Below, piece by piece: positions 28,084-34,712 of a stretch of DNA of 37,943 nt. Each line of letters opens with the position of its first letter. Positions within the stretch are counted from its first letter, which is position 1. The translations under genes were made by a program, and so were the position numbers. The stretch lies in assembly GCA_945860335.1 (NCBI GenBank), contig CAMAQW010000002.1, positions 1 to 37,943 on the forward strand. The letters run 5' to 3'. This DNA is from Sediminibacterium ginsengisoli (GTDB lineage: Bacteria; Bacteroidota; Bacteroidia; Chitinophagales; Chitinophagaceae). The notes under the pieces were generated by a model that saw nothing but the letters and a program-made list of their open reading frames with translations, was not told where the DNA came from and ran no database searches.

Positions 28084-30951
28084 ATGTCATTAAATAAAGT
28101 AAATATAAATAGCTTATTCATAATCATTTCTTTTAGTTTTATTGTCTCATCAAAAAGCTTTGCTCAAAGTAAATTAAATTTCGGTTTAACCAGGCAGCAA
28201 CCATCTGCAACGTTGCCAGTTGGATTATCAAAATATGATATCCCGCAGAAAAAAAGTAAAACTGTTATTCTAACTAAACTTAAAAAAAATTCACAAGGCG
28301 ATTATTTATTAGATAGCGGTTGGGAGTTAGCCGAAAATAATATTGTCACTTCTAATACTCAATCCATTTTTTCTCAAGTTTATAATTCTACTAATTGGTA
28401 TAATGCTGTAGTGCCAGGTACAGTATTGACATCCTTGGTCAAAGAAGGTATTTATCCCGATCCTTATATTGGCTTAAATAATAGAGCAATTCCAGATGAT
28501 CTATGTAGGAAGGGTTGGTGGTATAGAATTTCGTTTTCTGCACCTGAAGAAGATAACAATAAATTGGTTTGGTTAAAATTAAATGGGATTAACTATAAGG
28601 CTGATATTTGGCTTAATGGAAAATTATTAGGCACAATGAAAGGAGCTTTTGTTAGAGGGAATTTTGATATTACAAGTCTTATGGATAAAAGCAAAAAAAA
28701 TATTCTTGCAATTCATATTTATCCGCCACCTAATCCTGGTATCCCTCATGAACAATCTAAGTTATCTGGTATGGGCCCCAATGGTGGCCAGCTAACATTG
28801 GACGGGCCCACTTTTATTTCCTCTGAAGGTTGGGATTGGGTTCCTGGCATTCGTGATAGGAATATTGGAATATGGCAGGATGTTCAACTTCATTATACTA
28901 GGGCAGTTACTTTATCCAATCCACAAGTAATTACTGATCTTCCTTTGCCAGACACTTCTTCAGCTGAAATTACTATTAAAGTAGGGGTAAAAAATAATAG
29001 CAACATGGAACAGTCCATATTAGTGAAAGGAGCCATCGGTAAGATGAGTGTGGAAAAGCGAGTTAAGTTAGCAGCAGGCGAAAATCAACAAGTTATATTT
29101 TCTCCTGCAACCCACCCTTCATTGCGATTGGTTCAACCAAAACTTTGGTGGCCCAATGGTTATGGTAATCCTTCATTGTATCAACTGGCATTGACGGTTA
29201 CGGATAACAATAATCGCATTTCTGATGAACAACAGGTTCGTTTTGGTATTCGTGAATTTTCTTATGAAATGATGATCGATGCACCTCAAAAAAAGGGTTG
29301 GCGGGTTGCCTATAGTCCAACTGATGTAAAAGAAAAAAAGCCCATATTTGATAATGTTAAGCGTAGGGACTTTGAGAATAAAATATTCATTCCATCTTTA
29401 AGAGAAGGGGTTGATACCAGTATTTTTCAAACAATATCACAAAGCAATAATCCTTTCCTAGTCATAAAAGTAAATGGACAATCTGTTTTTTGTAGAGGAG
29501 GAAATTGGGGAATGGATGATGCAATGAAAAAAGTATCCAGAGAGCAATTGGAGCCATCCTTTCGATTACACAAAGAGGCTAACTATAACATGGTTCGAAA
29601 CTGGACTGGTGAATGTACTGAGGAAACATTTTTTGAATTGGCTGATGAATACGGAATGTTAGTTTGGAATGATTTCTGGATTTCTACTGAAGGGTATAAT
29701 TTGAATCCTTTAGATCAACAACTGTTTTTAGAGAACAGTTTTGAAACAATCCGTCGTTTTCGTAACCATCCTTCTATTGCTATTTGGTGTCCTCGCAATG
29801 AAGGGTATGCTCCGGTTGGTATTGAAGATGAGTTGTACCAGCAATTGATGGAGGAAGATGGTACACGGCATTATAATGGCAATTCTCGGGAAATCAATCT
29901 GCGTCAAAGCGGAGACTGGCACTATATTCAAGACCCTGCACTTTACTTTACTAAATATGCAGAAGGATTTAGCACAGAAATAGGTACTTTTTCTATTCCG
30001 GTTGCTACTACGCTAAAGAAATTTATAAAACCTGCAGATCAATGGCCAATTAATGATGTATGGCATTATCATGATTTACATTCAAACAATCAAAATCTTT
30101 ATGGCTATCTAGGTGCCGTAGATAGTTTATATGGCAAGGCTAACGGAATTGATGAATTTTCTAGGAAAGTACAGATGGTCAATTATGATAGTCATCGTGC
30201 CATGTTTGAAGCATGGAACAGTAAAATGTGGGATAGAGCTAGTGGTGTTTTATTGTGGATGACACATCCTGCATGGCCCAGCATGATCTGGCAAACGTAC
30301 TCATGGGATTTTGAAACGCATGGTTCCTATTTTGGTGCCATGAAGGCCTGCGAGCCGGTGCATGTACAAATGAATTTGCATGATAATAAAGTTATTGCGG
30401 TTAATAGTACCTTGCAAAGTTACCAATCTGTAAATTTAATTTTTTCGGTTATCGATTTAAATGGAAAAATACTTTTTACAACTACTAAAAAAACAGACTT
30501 GCTTCAAAATAGCAAGACTGAATTATTTACACCGGATTTGGTTGGTATTAATTTACCTCAAGTGTATATGGTAAGATTGCAATTAAACGCTTTAGATGGT
30601 AAAGTATTATCGACGAATGAATATTGGAAATCAAATAAGGAAACCGGTAATTTTCTCGCTTTTAATAAGCTGTCAAATGTCTCATTAAATATTTACAAAA
30701 CCGGTTTAAATAATGGGAATACTGTATTAAGTATAGAAAATAAATCTAATACACCTGTTGTTGGGTTAAAGTTGAATCTAACAGATTTAAAAAATAATAT
30801 CATACTTCCTGCTTATTTTAGTGATGGATATTTTACTTTAATGCCTTCAGAAAAGCGTTTGATTGATGTAAGATATTCTGGAAATATGGATAACCTAAAA
30901 GTACGAACTGAGGCATACAACAGCCTACCAACTTTCCATCCAATAAATTAA
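28084..30951 (+). CDS. Glycoside hydrolase family 2 enzyme, mannosidase/glucosaminidase-like
   Basis: This 955-residue enzyme has a signal peptide (SLFIIISFSFIVSSKSFAQ). Its GH2 layout is a sugar-binding domain (WYNAVVPGTVLTSLVKEGIY, DIWLNGKLLGTMKGAFVRG), an Ig-like domain, a TIM barrel (GGNWGMDDAMKKVSREQLE, ANYNMVRNWTGECTEETFFE) and C-terminal beta domains. The catalytic acid/base is E573 in IWCPRNEGYAP, and the likely nucleophile is E632 in GFSTEIGTF. The barrel has the GNWGMDDA and VWNDFW wording of the beta-mannosidase / exo-beta-D-glucosaminidase branch rather than LacZ. It would trim a beta-linked residue from the oligosaccharides. The exact sugar is open, including beta-glucuronate-type or mannose. 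It is 26 bp after the SGNH esterase and 6 bp before the last gene. Confidence 0.87.
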   Translation: MSLNKVNINSLFIIISFSFIVSSKSFAQSKLNFGLTRQQPSATLPVGLSKYDIPQKKSKTVILTKLKKNSQGDYLLDSGWELAENNIVTSNTQSIFSQVYNSTNWYNAVVPGTVLTSLVKEGIYPDPYIGLNNRAIPDDLCRKGWWYRISFSAPEEDNNKLVWLKLNGINYKADIWLNGKLLGTMKGAFVRGNFDITSLMDKSKKNILAIHIYPPPNPGIPHEQSKLSGMGPNGGQLTLDGPTFISSEGWDWVPGIRDRNIGIWQDVQLHYTRAVTLSNPQVITDLPLPDTSSAEITIKVGVKNNSNMEQSILVKGAIGKMSVEKRVKLAAGENQQVIFSPATHPSLRLVQPKLWWPNGYGNPSLYQLALTVTDNNNRISDEQQVRFGIREFSYEMMIDAPQKKGWRVAYSPTDVKEKKPIFDNVKRRDFENKIFIPSLREGVDTSIFQTISQSNNPFLVIKVNGQSVFCRGGNWGMDDAMKKVSREQLEPSFRLHKEANYNMVRNWTGECTEETFFELADEYGMLVWNDFWISTEGYNLNPLDQQLFLENSFETIRRFRNHPSIAIWCPRNEGYAPVGIEDELYQQLMEEDGTRHYNGNSREINLRQSGDWHYIQDPALYFTKYAEGFSTEIGTFSIPVATTLKKFIKPADQWPINDVWHYHDLHSNNQNLYGYLGAVDSLYGKANGIDEFSRKVQMVNYDSHRAMFEAWNSKMWDRASGVLLWMTHPAWPSMIWQTYSWDFETHGSYFGAMKACEPVHVQMNLHDNKVIAVNSTLQSYQSVNLIFSVIDLNGKILFTTTKKTDLLQNSKTELFTPDLVGINLPQVYMVRLQLNALDGKVLSTNEYWKSNKETGNFLAFNKLSNVSLNIYKTGLNNGNTVLSIENKSNTPVVGLKLNLTDLKNNIILPAYFSDGYFTLMPSEKRLIDVRYSGNMDNLKVRTEAYNSLPTFHPIN

Positions 30952-30957
30952 TGGACA

Positions 30958-32259
30958 ATGAATTCTGCAATTAAAAAATCAATATTACTAGTAATAGTTT
31001 CTCTTTCTTTTTTCTTTCAATTGTATGCTCAACCTACTGAACAGCCGATTAAGTTATTGATAACCCCTAATCATCAAAATTGGCAATGTAAAGTTGGTGA
31101 CTTATCCAATTTCAAAATTATTGTAATGATAAATGGAGTTGCAATTAAAAATGCAAAGATTTTTTATCAAATAGGGCCTGAGAGAATGAAACCGTTTATT
31201 AGTGACTCTATCCGAACATCTGACACAGGTTTTATGACACCAAGTTGTACAATGAAAGAACCTGGTTTTCTCCGATGTATTGTTACTACTACTTGGCAAA
31301 ATAAGCAGTATAAAAATCTAGTAACTATAGGATATGATATCGAAAAGATAATGCCTACTGTTACAAAGCCAAATGATTTCGATGCATTTTGGCAAAAAGC
31401 GAAAGAAGATTTAAGTAAAATTCCAACAGATGCACGATTAACCTTGTTGCAGGATAAAAGTACTTCATTGACTAATGTGTATCATGTAAGCTTGCAAAAT
31501 TATGGGTCTTCAAAACTTTATGGGATTTTATGTGTGCCAAAGAAGTCAGGTAAATACCCGGCTATTTTACAAGTTCCAGGAGCAGGAATCAGGCCTTATT
31601 TCCCAGATCTTGAAATGGCGGATAAAGGCTTTATTGTTTTTACAATAGGGATTCATGGAGTACCAGTAAATATGGATCAGGCAGTTTATAATGATTTAAA
31701 CAATGGAGCTTTAAAAGGCTATTTTTTCTTCAATGCAAATAATAGAGATAATTTTTATTACAAGAGAGTATATATGGGTTGTATTCGAGCCAACGATTTT
31801 ATTACTAGTCTTCCTGAGTTTGATGGCAAAAATCTTGCAGTAAGCGGAAATAGTCAGGGTGGAGCTTTAAGTATTATAACAGCAGCCATTGATGATAGAG
31901 TAAAATATTTAGCGTCAGTACATCCTGCATTATCAGATATGTCCGGGTATCTCCATGAACGTGCTGGAGGATGGCCGCATATATTCGCTCCCAATAACCT
32001 TTGGTTTAGTAATGATACTTTTGTAAAACAAACTATGCCTTACTACGATGTGGTTAATTTTGCCAAAAATGTAAAAATACCAGGGTATTATACATGGGGA
32101 TTTAATGATGAAACTTGCCCGCCAACATCAATGTATGCAGCATATAATGTTATTAAGTCAACAAAAGAAACCGCTGTATATCAAGATTCTGGTCATTGGA
32201 TGTATGCAGAGCAGAAGCAGGCTTTTAATAATTGGATTATTAAAATGTTGGCTAAATAA
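30958..32259 (+). CDS. CE7-like acetyl (xylan) esterase
   Basis: This 433-residue protein has a signal peptide (ILLVIVSLSFFFQLYAQ), an N-terminal beta domain (about residues 28-125) and an alpha/beta-hydrolase domain with AXE1/CE7 hallmarks. The nucleophile S299 lies in SGNSQGGAL, D384 in WGFNDETCPP and H413 in DSGHWMY. The stretch KGFIVFTIGIHGVPVNMDQ, DNFYYKRVYMGCIRANDFI and VHPALSDMSGY also fit CE7. The family deacetylates xylo-oligosaccharides, cephalosporin C and other acetylated sugars; here it should deacetylate PUL oligomers in the periplasm. It is the last gene of the operon. Its stop codon (32257-32259) lies inside a perfect hairpin. Confidence 0.85.
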   Translation: MNSAIKKSILLVIVSLSFFFQLYAQPTEQPIKLLITPNHQNWQCKVGDLSNFKIIVMINGVAIKNAKIFYQIGPERMKPFISDSIRTSDTGFMTPSCTMKEPGFLRCIVTTTWQNKQYKNLVTIGYDIEKIMPTVTKPNDFDAFWQKAKEDLSKIPTDARLTLLQDKSTSLTNVYHVSLQNYGSSKLYGILCVPKKSGKYPAILQVPGAGIRPYFPDLEMADKGFIVFTIGIHGVPVNMDQAVYNDLNNGALKGYFFFNANNRDNFYYKRVYMGCIRANDFITSLPEFDGKNLAVSGNSQGGALSIITAAIDDRVKYLASVHPALSDMSGYLHERAGGWPHIFAPNNLWFSNDTFVKQTMPYYDVVNFAKNVKIPGYYTWGFNDETCPPTSMYAAYNVIKSTKETAVYQDSGHWMYAEQKQAFNNWIIKMLAK

Positions 32260-32278
32260 ATTATTTAGCCAACATTTT
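32242..32278 (+). terminator. Perfect 18-bp hairpin overlapping the stop codon of the last PUL gene
   Basis: AAAATGTTGGCTAAATAA (32242-32259) and its perfect complement (32261-32278) face each other around a single A (the RNA loop will be a few bases wider). The left arm encodes the last residues and stop of the esterase, and the right arm ends in TTTT. It looks like a bidirectional rho-independent terminator. Confidence 0.85.
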
Positions 32279-32317
32279 CTTAGATACTGTTGCATCCTCC
32301 CTAAAAAAGATGCACCA

Positions 32318-32355
32318 TAAACCCGCCTTAGATCGTCCCAAATCTGATTAGAATG
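32318..32355 (-). pseudogene. Decayed coding fragment (NQIWDDLRRVYG)
   Basis: Read on the minus strand, this 38-bp stretch encodes NQIWDDLRRVY (with flanking EIIHS and GASFLGR). It matches 32472-32509 at 28 of 38 bases, and most differences are silent in this frame, so it looks like a remnant of a once-translated sequence. The parent family is not recognised. Confidence 0.45.
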
Positions 32356-32367
32356 AATTATTTCATA

Positions 32368-32403
32368 GGCTTCTATATTATTCTTGCGAATAATATAGAA
32401 GCC
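32368..32403. repeat. Perfect 16-bp inverted repeat
   Basis: GGCTTCTATATTATTC (32368-32383) and its exact complement (32388-32403) are separated by TTGC. There is no T-run on either side, so it may be a processing or binding site rather than a terminator. Confidence 0.7.
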
Positions 32404-32434
32404 AAAAAAGCAGGTATTAATGGCCTGCTTTTTT
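32404..32434. terminator. Bidirectional rho-independent terminator
   Basis: AAAAAAGCAGG (32404-32414) pairs with CCTGCTTTTTT (32424-32434) around a 9-nt loop. T-runs are present on both strands. Confidence 0.75.
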
Positions 32435-32471
32435 GGGATTAAAGAATTTCTCAAAGACACCTACCAAACTG

Positions 32472-32509
32472 TAAACTCTCCTCAAATCATTCCAGATTTG
32501 GTTAAAATG
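32472..32509 (-). pseudogene. Decayed coding fragment (NQIWNDLRRVYS)
   Basis: Second copy of the fragment at 32318-32355. In frame it reads ELHFNQIWNDLRRVYSLVG, then VFEKFFNPKKAGH and a stop at the next terminator. No start or upstream frame is visible. Confidence 0.45.
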
Positions 32510-32535
32510 TAGTTCAATTGTGGCTAAATGAAAAT

Positions 32536-32634
32536 CAAGGATTACCGTTTTTCACTTCGTTCCAAACGTCTTTTTAAAAACAGGACTGCTGGCTTCATTT
32601 CACCGTCTTCCCTAATTTCTACGAGGGGTTTACC
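32536..32634 (+). repeat. Dispersed ~110-bp repeat, copy C
   Basis: It carries CGTTTTTCACTTCGTTC, AAACGTCTTTTTAAAA, CAGGACTG and CTACGAGGGG in the same order and orientation as copy A at 7688-7799. The central hairpin is decayed here (GCTGGCTTC instead of GTCGGCTC). Confidence 0.75.
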
Positions 32635-32740
32635 AAAACATTATGGTTAGCCATTTATAGCATTTGTAGTGATAATTGGGATATAGAACATTCTCTCAGA
32701 AATGGTTGTTTGGACTTTCTATTTTTCTTACGAGAACACT

Positions 32741-32820
32741 CGTGAATGTCCTAGAACGATAAAGTACGTTCCCGAATAGTAAATACCGTTCCAGAACGGA
32801 AAAAACCATTCCGGAACGGT
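32741..32820. repeat. Four tandem ~20-bp palindromic units
   Basis: Units are centred near 32752, 32772, 32792.5 and 32812.5. The best are CCGTTC-CA-GAACGG (32786-32799) and ACCATTCCGGAACGGT (32805-32820, one mismatch); the first two are degenerate (TCCTAGAACG, CGTTCCCGAA). The 20-bp spacing puts each site on the same face of the helix. The units lie just beyond the 3' end of the island's minus-strand genes and could be recombinase or repressor sites. Confidence 0.65.
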
Positions 32821-32845
32821 ATATTCCTTTGTTTTAAAGGCCTAA

Positions 32846-33130
32846 TTATGAGGTTTTGAGGTCTGTTTGAGACAACTGTTCCATTAATTCTTGTTTGGTT
32901 CTATGAAGTTCGTCAATAATCTCCCTTTGTCGATTATTTCGAAAGCTTAGGTCATCAATCTTTTGTTTAGACCTAATATATTCACCTTTTAAATCTTTTA
33001 AGGATCTGTACTGCATGTATAAACATCCCCCTAATACTAAGCTTGTTATGATGAGGCCTAACACTGTATTGTTTCTGTCATCTGCTTTGGAAAGTTTGCG
33101 GCCTAATGCCATGTATTCATAGTTAGTCAT
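32846..33130 (-). CDS. Small membrane-anchored coiled-coil protein
   Basis: This 94-residue protein of unknown family has a charged N-terminus, one membrane span (about residues 22-40, VLGLIITSLVLGGCLYMQY) and then a 50-residue charged coiled coil (LKDLKGEYIRSKQKIDDLSF, EIIDELHRTKQELMEQL). Its start overlaps the end of the zinc-finger gene by 8 bp, indicating translational coupling. Both genes are transcribed away from the MerR-like gene. The layout recalls phage or island accessory proteins, but no function can be assigned. Confidence 0.55.
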   Translation of the reverse strand: MTNYEYMALGRKLSKADDRNNTVLGLIITSLVLGGCLYMQYRSLKDLKGEYIRSKQKIDDLSFRNNRQREIIDELHRTKQELMEQLSQTDLKTS

Positions 33131-33551
33131 TTTTTATAATTTTATGTGTGTTCAATTTTGGGTTAGATATAATTCTGAATCCAAGAAATTCGGCATAAAG
33201 AAGGCCAGAGTGATAACCAAAGTTTAGATTCTCACCTAGTTTAACATTGTATGCGTTAAAAACCTCAGTAGACACTTCATTGCCATGATCAGCTAAAATC
33301 TTTTCGATTTGTCGCTTGGTTTCTCTTTGTACTGACGAAAAATCTAGTAGGATGTCATCAAAGGGTTGTGTTTTTAAAGCATGTTTTTGCCTCCTGCAGT
33401 CATGAATAACGCCATACTCGTCTCTCCATCGAGAGCAGTGTGTTTTTGTAGCTCTATCCTGATCTGCGATGGGTTCACCGCAATTTTGGCAAACGCGGCC
33501 CAGATGGTAGGTTTTTGCTTTTTTTTCTGGAAATTGATCTTTTTTCTTCAT
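33123..33551 (-). CDS. Small protein with an N-terminal zinc-finger-like Cys cluster
   Basis: This 142-residue protein has a likely zinc ribbon at residues 21-52: CQNC (21-24), then C39 and C52 (TKTHCSRWRDEYG, IHDCRRQKH). The following helix-rich half (FDDILLDFSSVQRETKRQIE) and the C-terminus NFGYHSGLLYAEFLGFRI have no assignment. The start ATG (33549-33551) sits 51 bp from the divergent MerR-like gene, with an inverted repeat between. It might be a DNA- or RNA-binding accessory factor of the island. This is inference. Confidence 0.6.
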   Translation of the reverse strand: MKKKDQFPEKKAKTYHLGRVCQNCGEPIADQDRATKTHCSRWRDEYGVIHDCRRQKHALKTQPFDDILLDFSSVQRETKRQIEKILADHGNEVSTEVFNAYNVKLGENLNFGYHSGLLYAEFLGFRIISNPKLNTHKIIKND

Positions 33552-33555
33552 ATTA

Positions 33556-33581
33556 GGGATATTTTATTTGTTAAATATCCC
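33556..33581. promoter_or_regulatory. 9-bp perfect dyad operator in the divergent regulator gap
   Basis: GGGATATTT (33556-33564) and AAATATCCC (33573-33581) are perfect inverted repeats with an 8-bp spacer. They lie in the 51-bp gap between the zinc-finger gene and the MerR-like gene, so binding by the MerR-like protein could control both directions. Confidence 0.6.
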
Positions 33582-33602
33582 ACAAGTTAGTAATTTAGAT
33601 GT

Positions 33603-34508
33603 ATGAAAAAAATTAAACTAAGCAAAATCCAAAAAAATGATCTTGAAGGTGTCTCGCTTCGAGGTAGCCTTTTGGAGAGGAATATAAAGCTAAGAGATAC
33701 CGACTTTAAGTCCAAAACATTTCACTACTGGAAGATGAATGGTCTCATTTCATTCGTTGCTGAGGGTAAATGGGCTGAAATTAGTTTTATTGAGTATCTG
33801 TGGCTAAAAGTGCTGGAGTCGATGCGAGATTTTGGTTGTTCAATAAAGCTGATGCAAAAAATTTATTATGATCAATTTATCAAGGCATATGAAGAAGACC
33901 TAGGAAAAAATACACTAATTGACAATATTGCTTTTTTAAAGAGCCTTAGTAAGATTAGGTATCTTGATGAACAGGAAACTTTACAATTAAATCTTTGTGA
34001 ACAAACCCTGAATGACCCATATATAAATATTATACTTCGAACTGAAATTAGTTATTTCTATCAAATGGTATCTAGGTGTATTGAAAGCGGGACAGAAGCC
34101 GGCATAATAATTTATCAAGATGAAACATACGTTATGCTGGGGGATAATGATATGGAAGTAGATAAATCAAGACCGCATATTTATATTCCAATTTCCCATT
34201 TCATAGCTGAGTTATTTATTGATGAAGAAAAAGTCAACTTCATAAATCAGTTAAAGTTGTTTAGTGAAGATGAATTGCGACTGGTAAAAGAGCTGCGAAA
34301 CAACAATATTGAAAGGGTTACTATAGTGTATGATAGGGATGCCCGTAAAGTTACCAAAATTGAATATGATAAGACAGGTTTGATGAACGGTGACAAAGCA
34401 AAAGAAGTTATGCGTATACTTGGATTAAAGAATTATTCTACTATCCAACTAAAAACAAGAACAGGAACTTCACTTTCATTTACAAAAACTGAAACAAAAT
34501 ATTTTTAA
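33603..34508 (+). CDS. MerR-like DNA-binding regulator of the island
   Basis: This 301-residue protein has a divergent MerR-type winged helix at about residues 35-85: FKSKTFHYWKMNGLISFV, then KWAEISFIEYLWLKVLESMR and DFGCSIKLMQKI, which fit the pattern of helix-turn-helix, wing and Arg/Gly-rich helix. The middle is acidic and helical. A C-terminal module (ERVTIVYDRDARKVTKIEYD to the end) is beta-rich and unassigned. No metal-binding Cys pair is seen, so it is not a metal sensor of the MerR/CueR kind. It is divergent to the minus-strand pair and followed by a 42-residue gene and the recombinase. It may control excision genes (inference). Confidence 0.6.
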   Translation: MKKIKLSKIQKNDLEGVSLRGSLLERNIKLRDTDFKSKTFHYWKMNGLISFVAEGKWAEISFIEYLWLKVLESMRDFGCSIKLMQKIYYDQFIKAYEEDLGKNTLIDNIAFLKSLSKIRYLDEQETLQLNLCEQTLNDPYINIILRTEISYFYQMVSRCIESGTEAGIIIYQDETYVMLGDNDMEVDKSRPHIYIPISHFIAELFIDEEKVNFINQLKLFSEDELRLVKELRNNNIERVTIVYDRDARKVTKIEYDKTGLMNGDKAKEVMRILGLKNYSTIQLKTRTGTSLSFTKTETKYF

Positions 34509-34546
34509 AGATCCGTTTGCTACGGCTCAGTATAGTAATTGGGTCT

Positions 34547-34579
34547 CCTCCATTTGAAATGGCGAGGCCTCAACTGAGG
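34547..34579 (+). promoter_or_regulatory. Possible ribosome-site-masking hairpins
   Basis: CCTC (34568-34571) can pair with GAGG (34576-34579), which is the likely ribosome-binding site of the ATG at 34584. A second CCTC (34547-34550) faces GAGG at 34564-34567, with CCAT/ATGG inside. The two GAGG/CCTC pairs could switch access to the start. Confidence 0.35.
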
Positions 34580-34583
34580 AAAA

Positions 34584-34712
34584 ATGAAACCCAGTAATGA
34601 GTATGAAAAATTAATAAATGAATTAACGGAAGAAGAATTACTTAAACAATTTGCTAATTTAATAATCGATATTTATTTCGATCAGCCTTATGAAAAAGAA
34701 AATCAGCAATAA
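34584..34712 (+). CDS. Small acidic protein (42 aa) upstream of the recombinase
   Basis: The frame begins MKPSNEYEKLINELTEEELL and ends PYEKENQQ at the stop at 34710-34712. It is strongly acidic and likely helical, with no known domain. It has a good GAGGA ribosome site 4 bp before the ATG and overlaps the recombinase start (34690) by 23 bp in another frame, which argues that it is translated and couples translation of the recombinase. A role as a partner or a control peptide is inferred only. Confidence 0.55.
   Translation: MKPSNEYEKLINELTEEELLKQFANLIIDIYFDQPYEKENQQ

Larger units (their letters stand above)
32260..32845. other. 586-bp gene-free region between PUL and integrase island
   Basis: No intact gene is seen. 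A minus-strand frame at 32158-32460 overlaps the PUL end and reads through hairpins, so it is not called. The region holds two strong hairpins, two decayed coding-like fragments, one dispersed-repeat copy and tandem palindromes, each listed separately. Confidence 0.7.

Noticed and set aside
8257..32259. PUL carried on a transposon
   Set aside because: No transposase or integrase within or directly at the ends; the flanking repeats alone do not prove mobility.
32158..32460. 100-codon minus-strand open frame at the PUL end
   Set aside because: It overlaps the esterase 3' end and crosses three hairpins; only the NQIWDDLRRVY part is interesting and is reported as a remnant.
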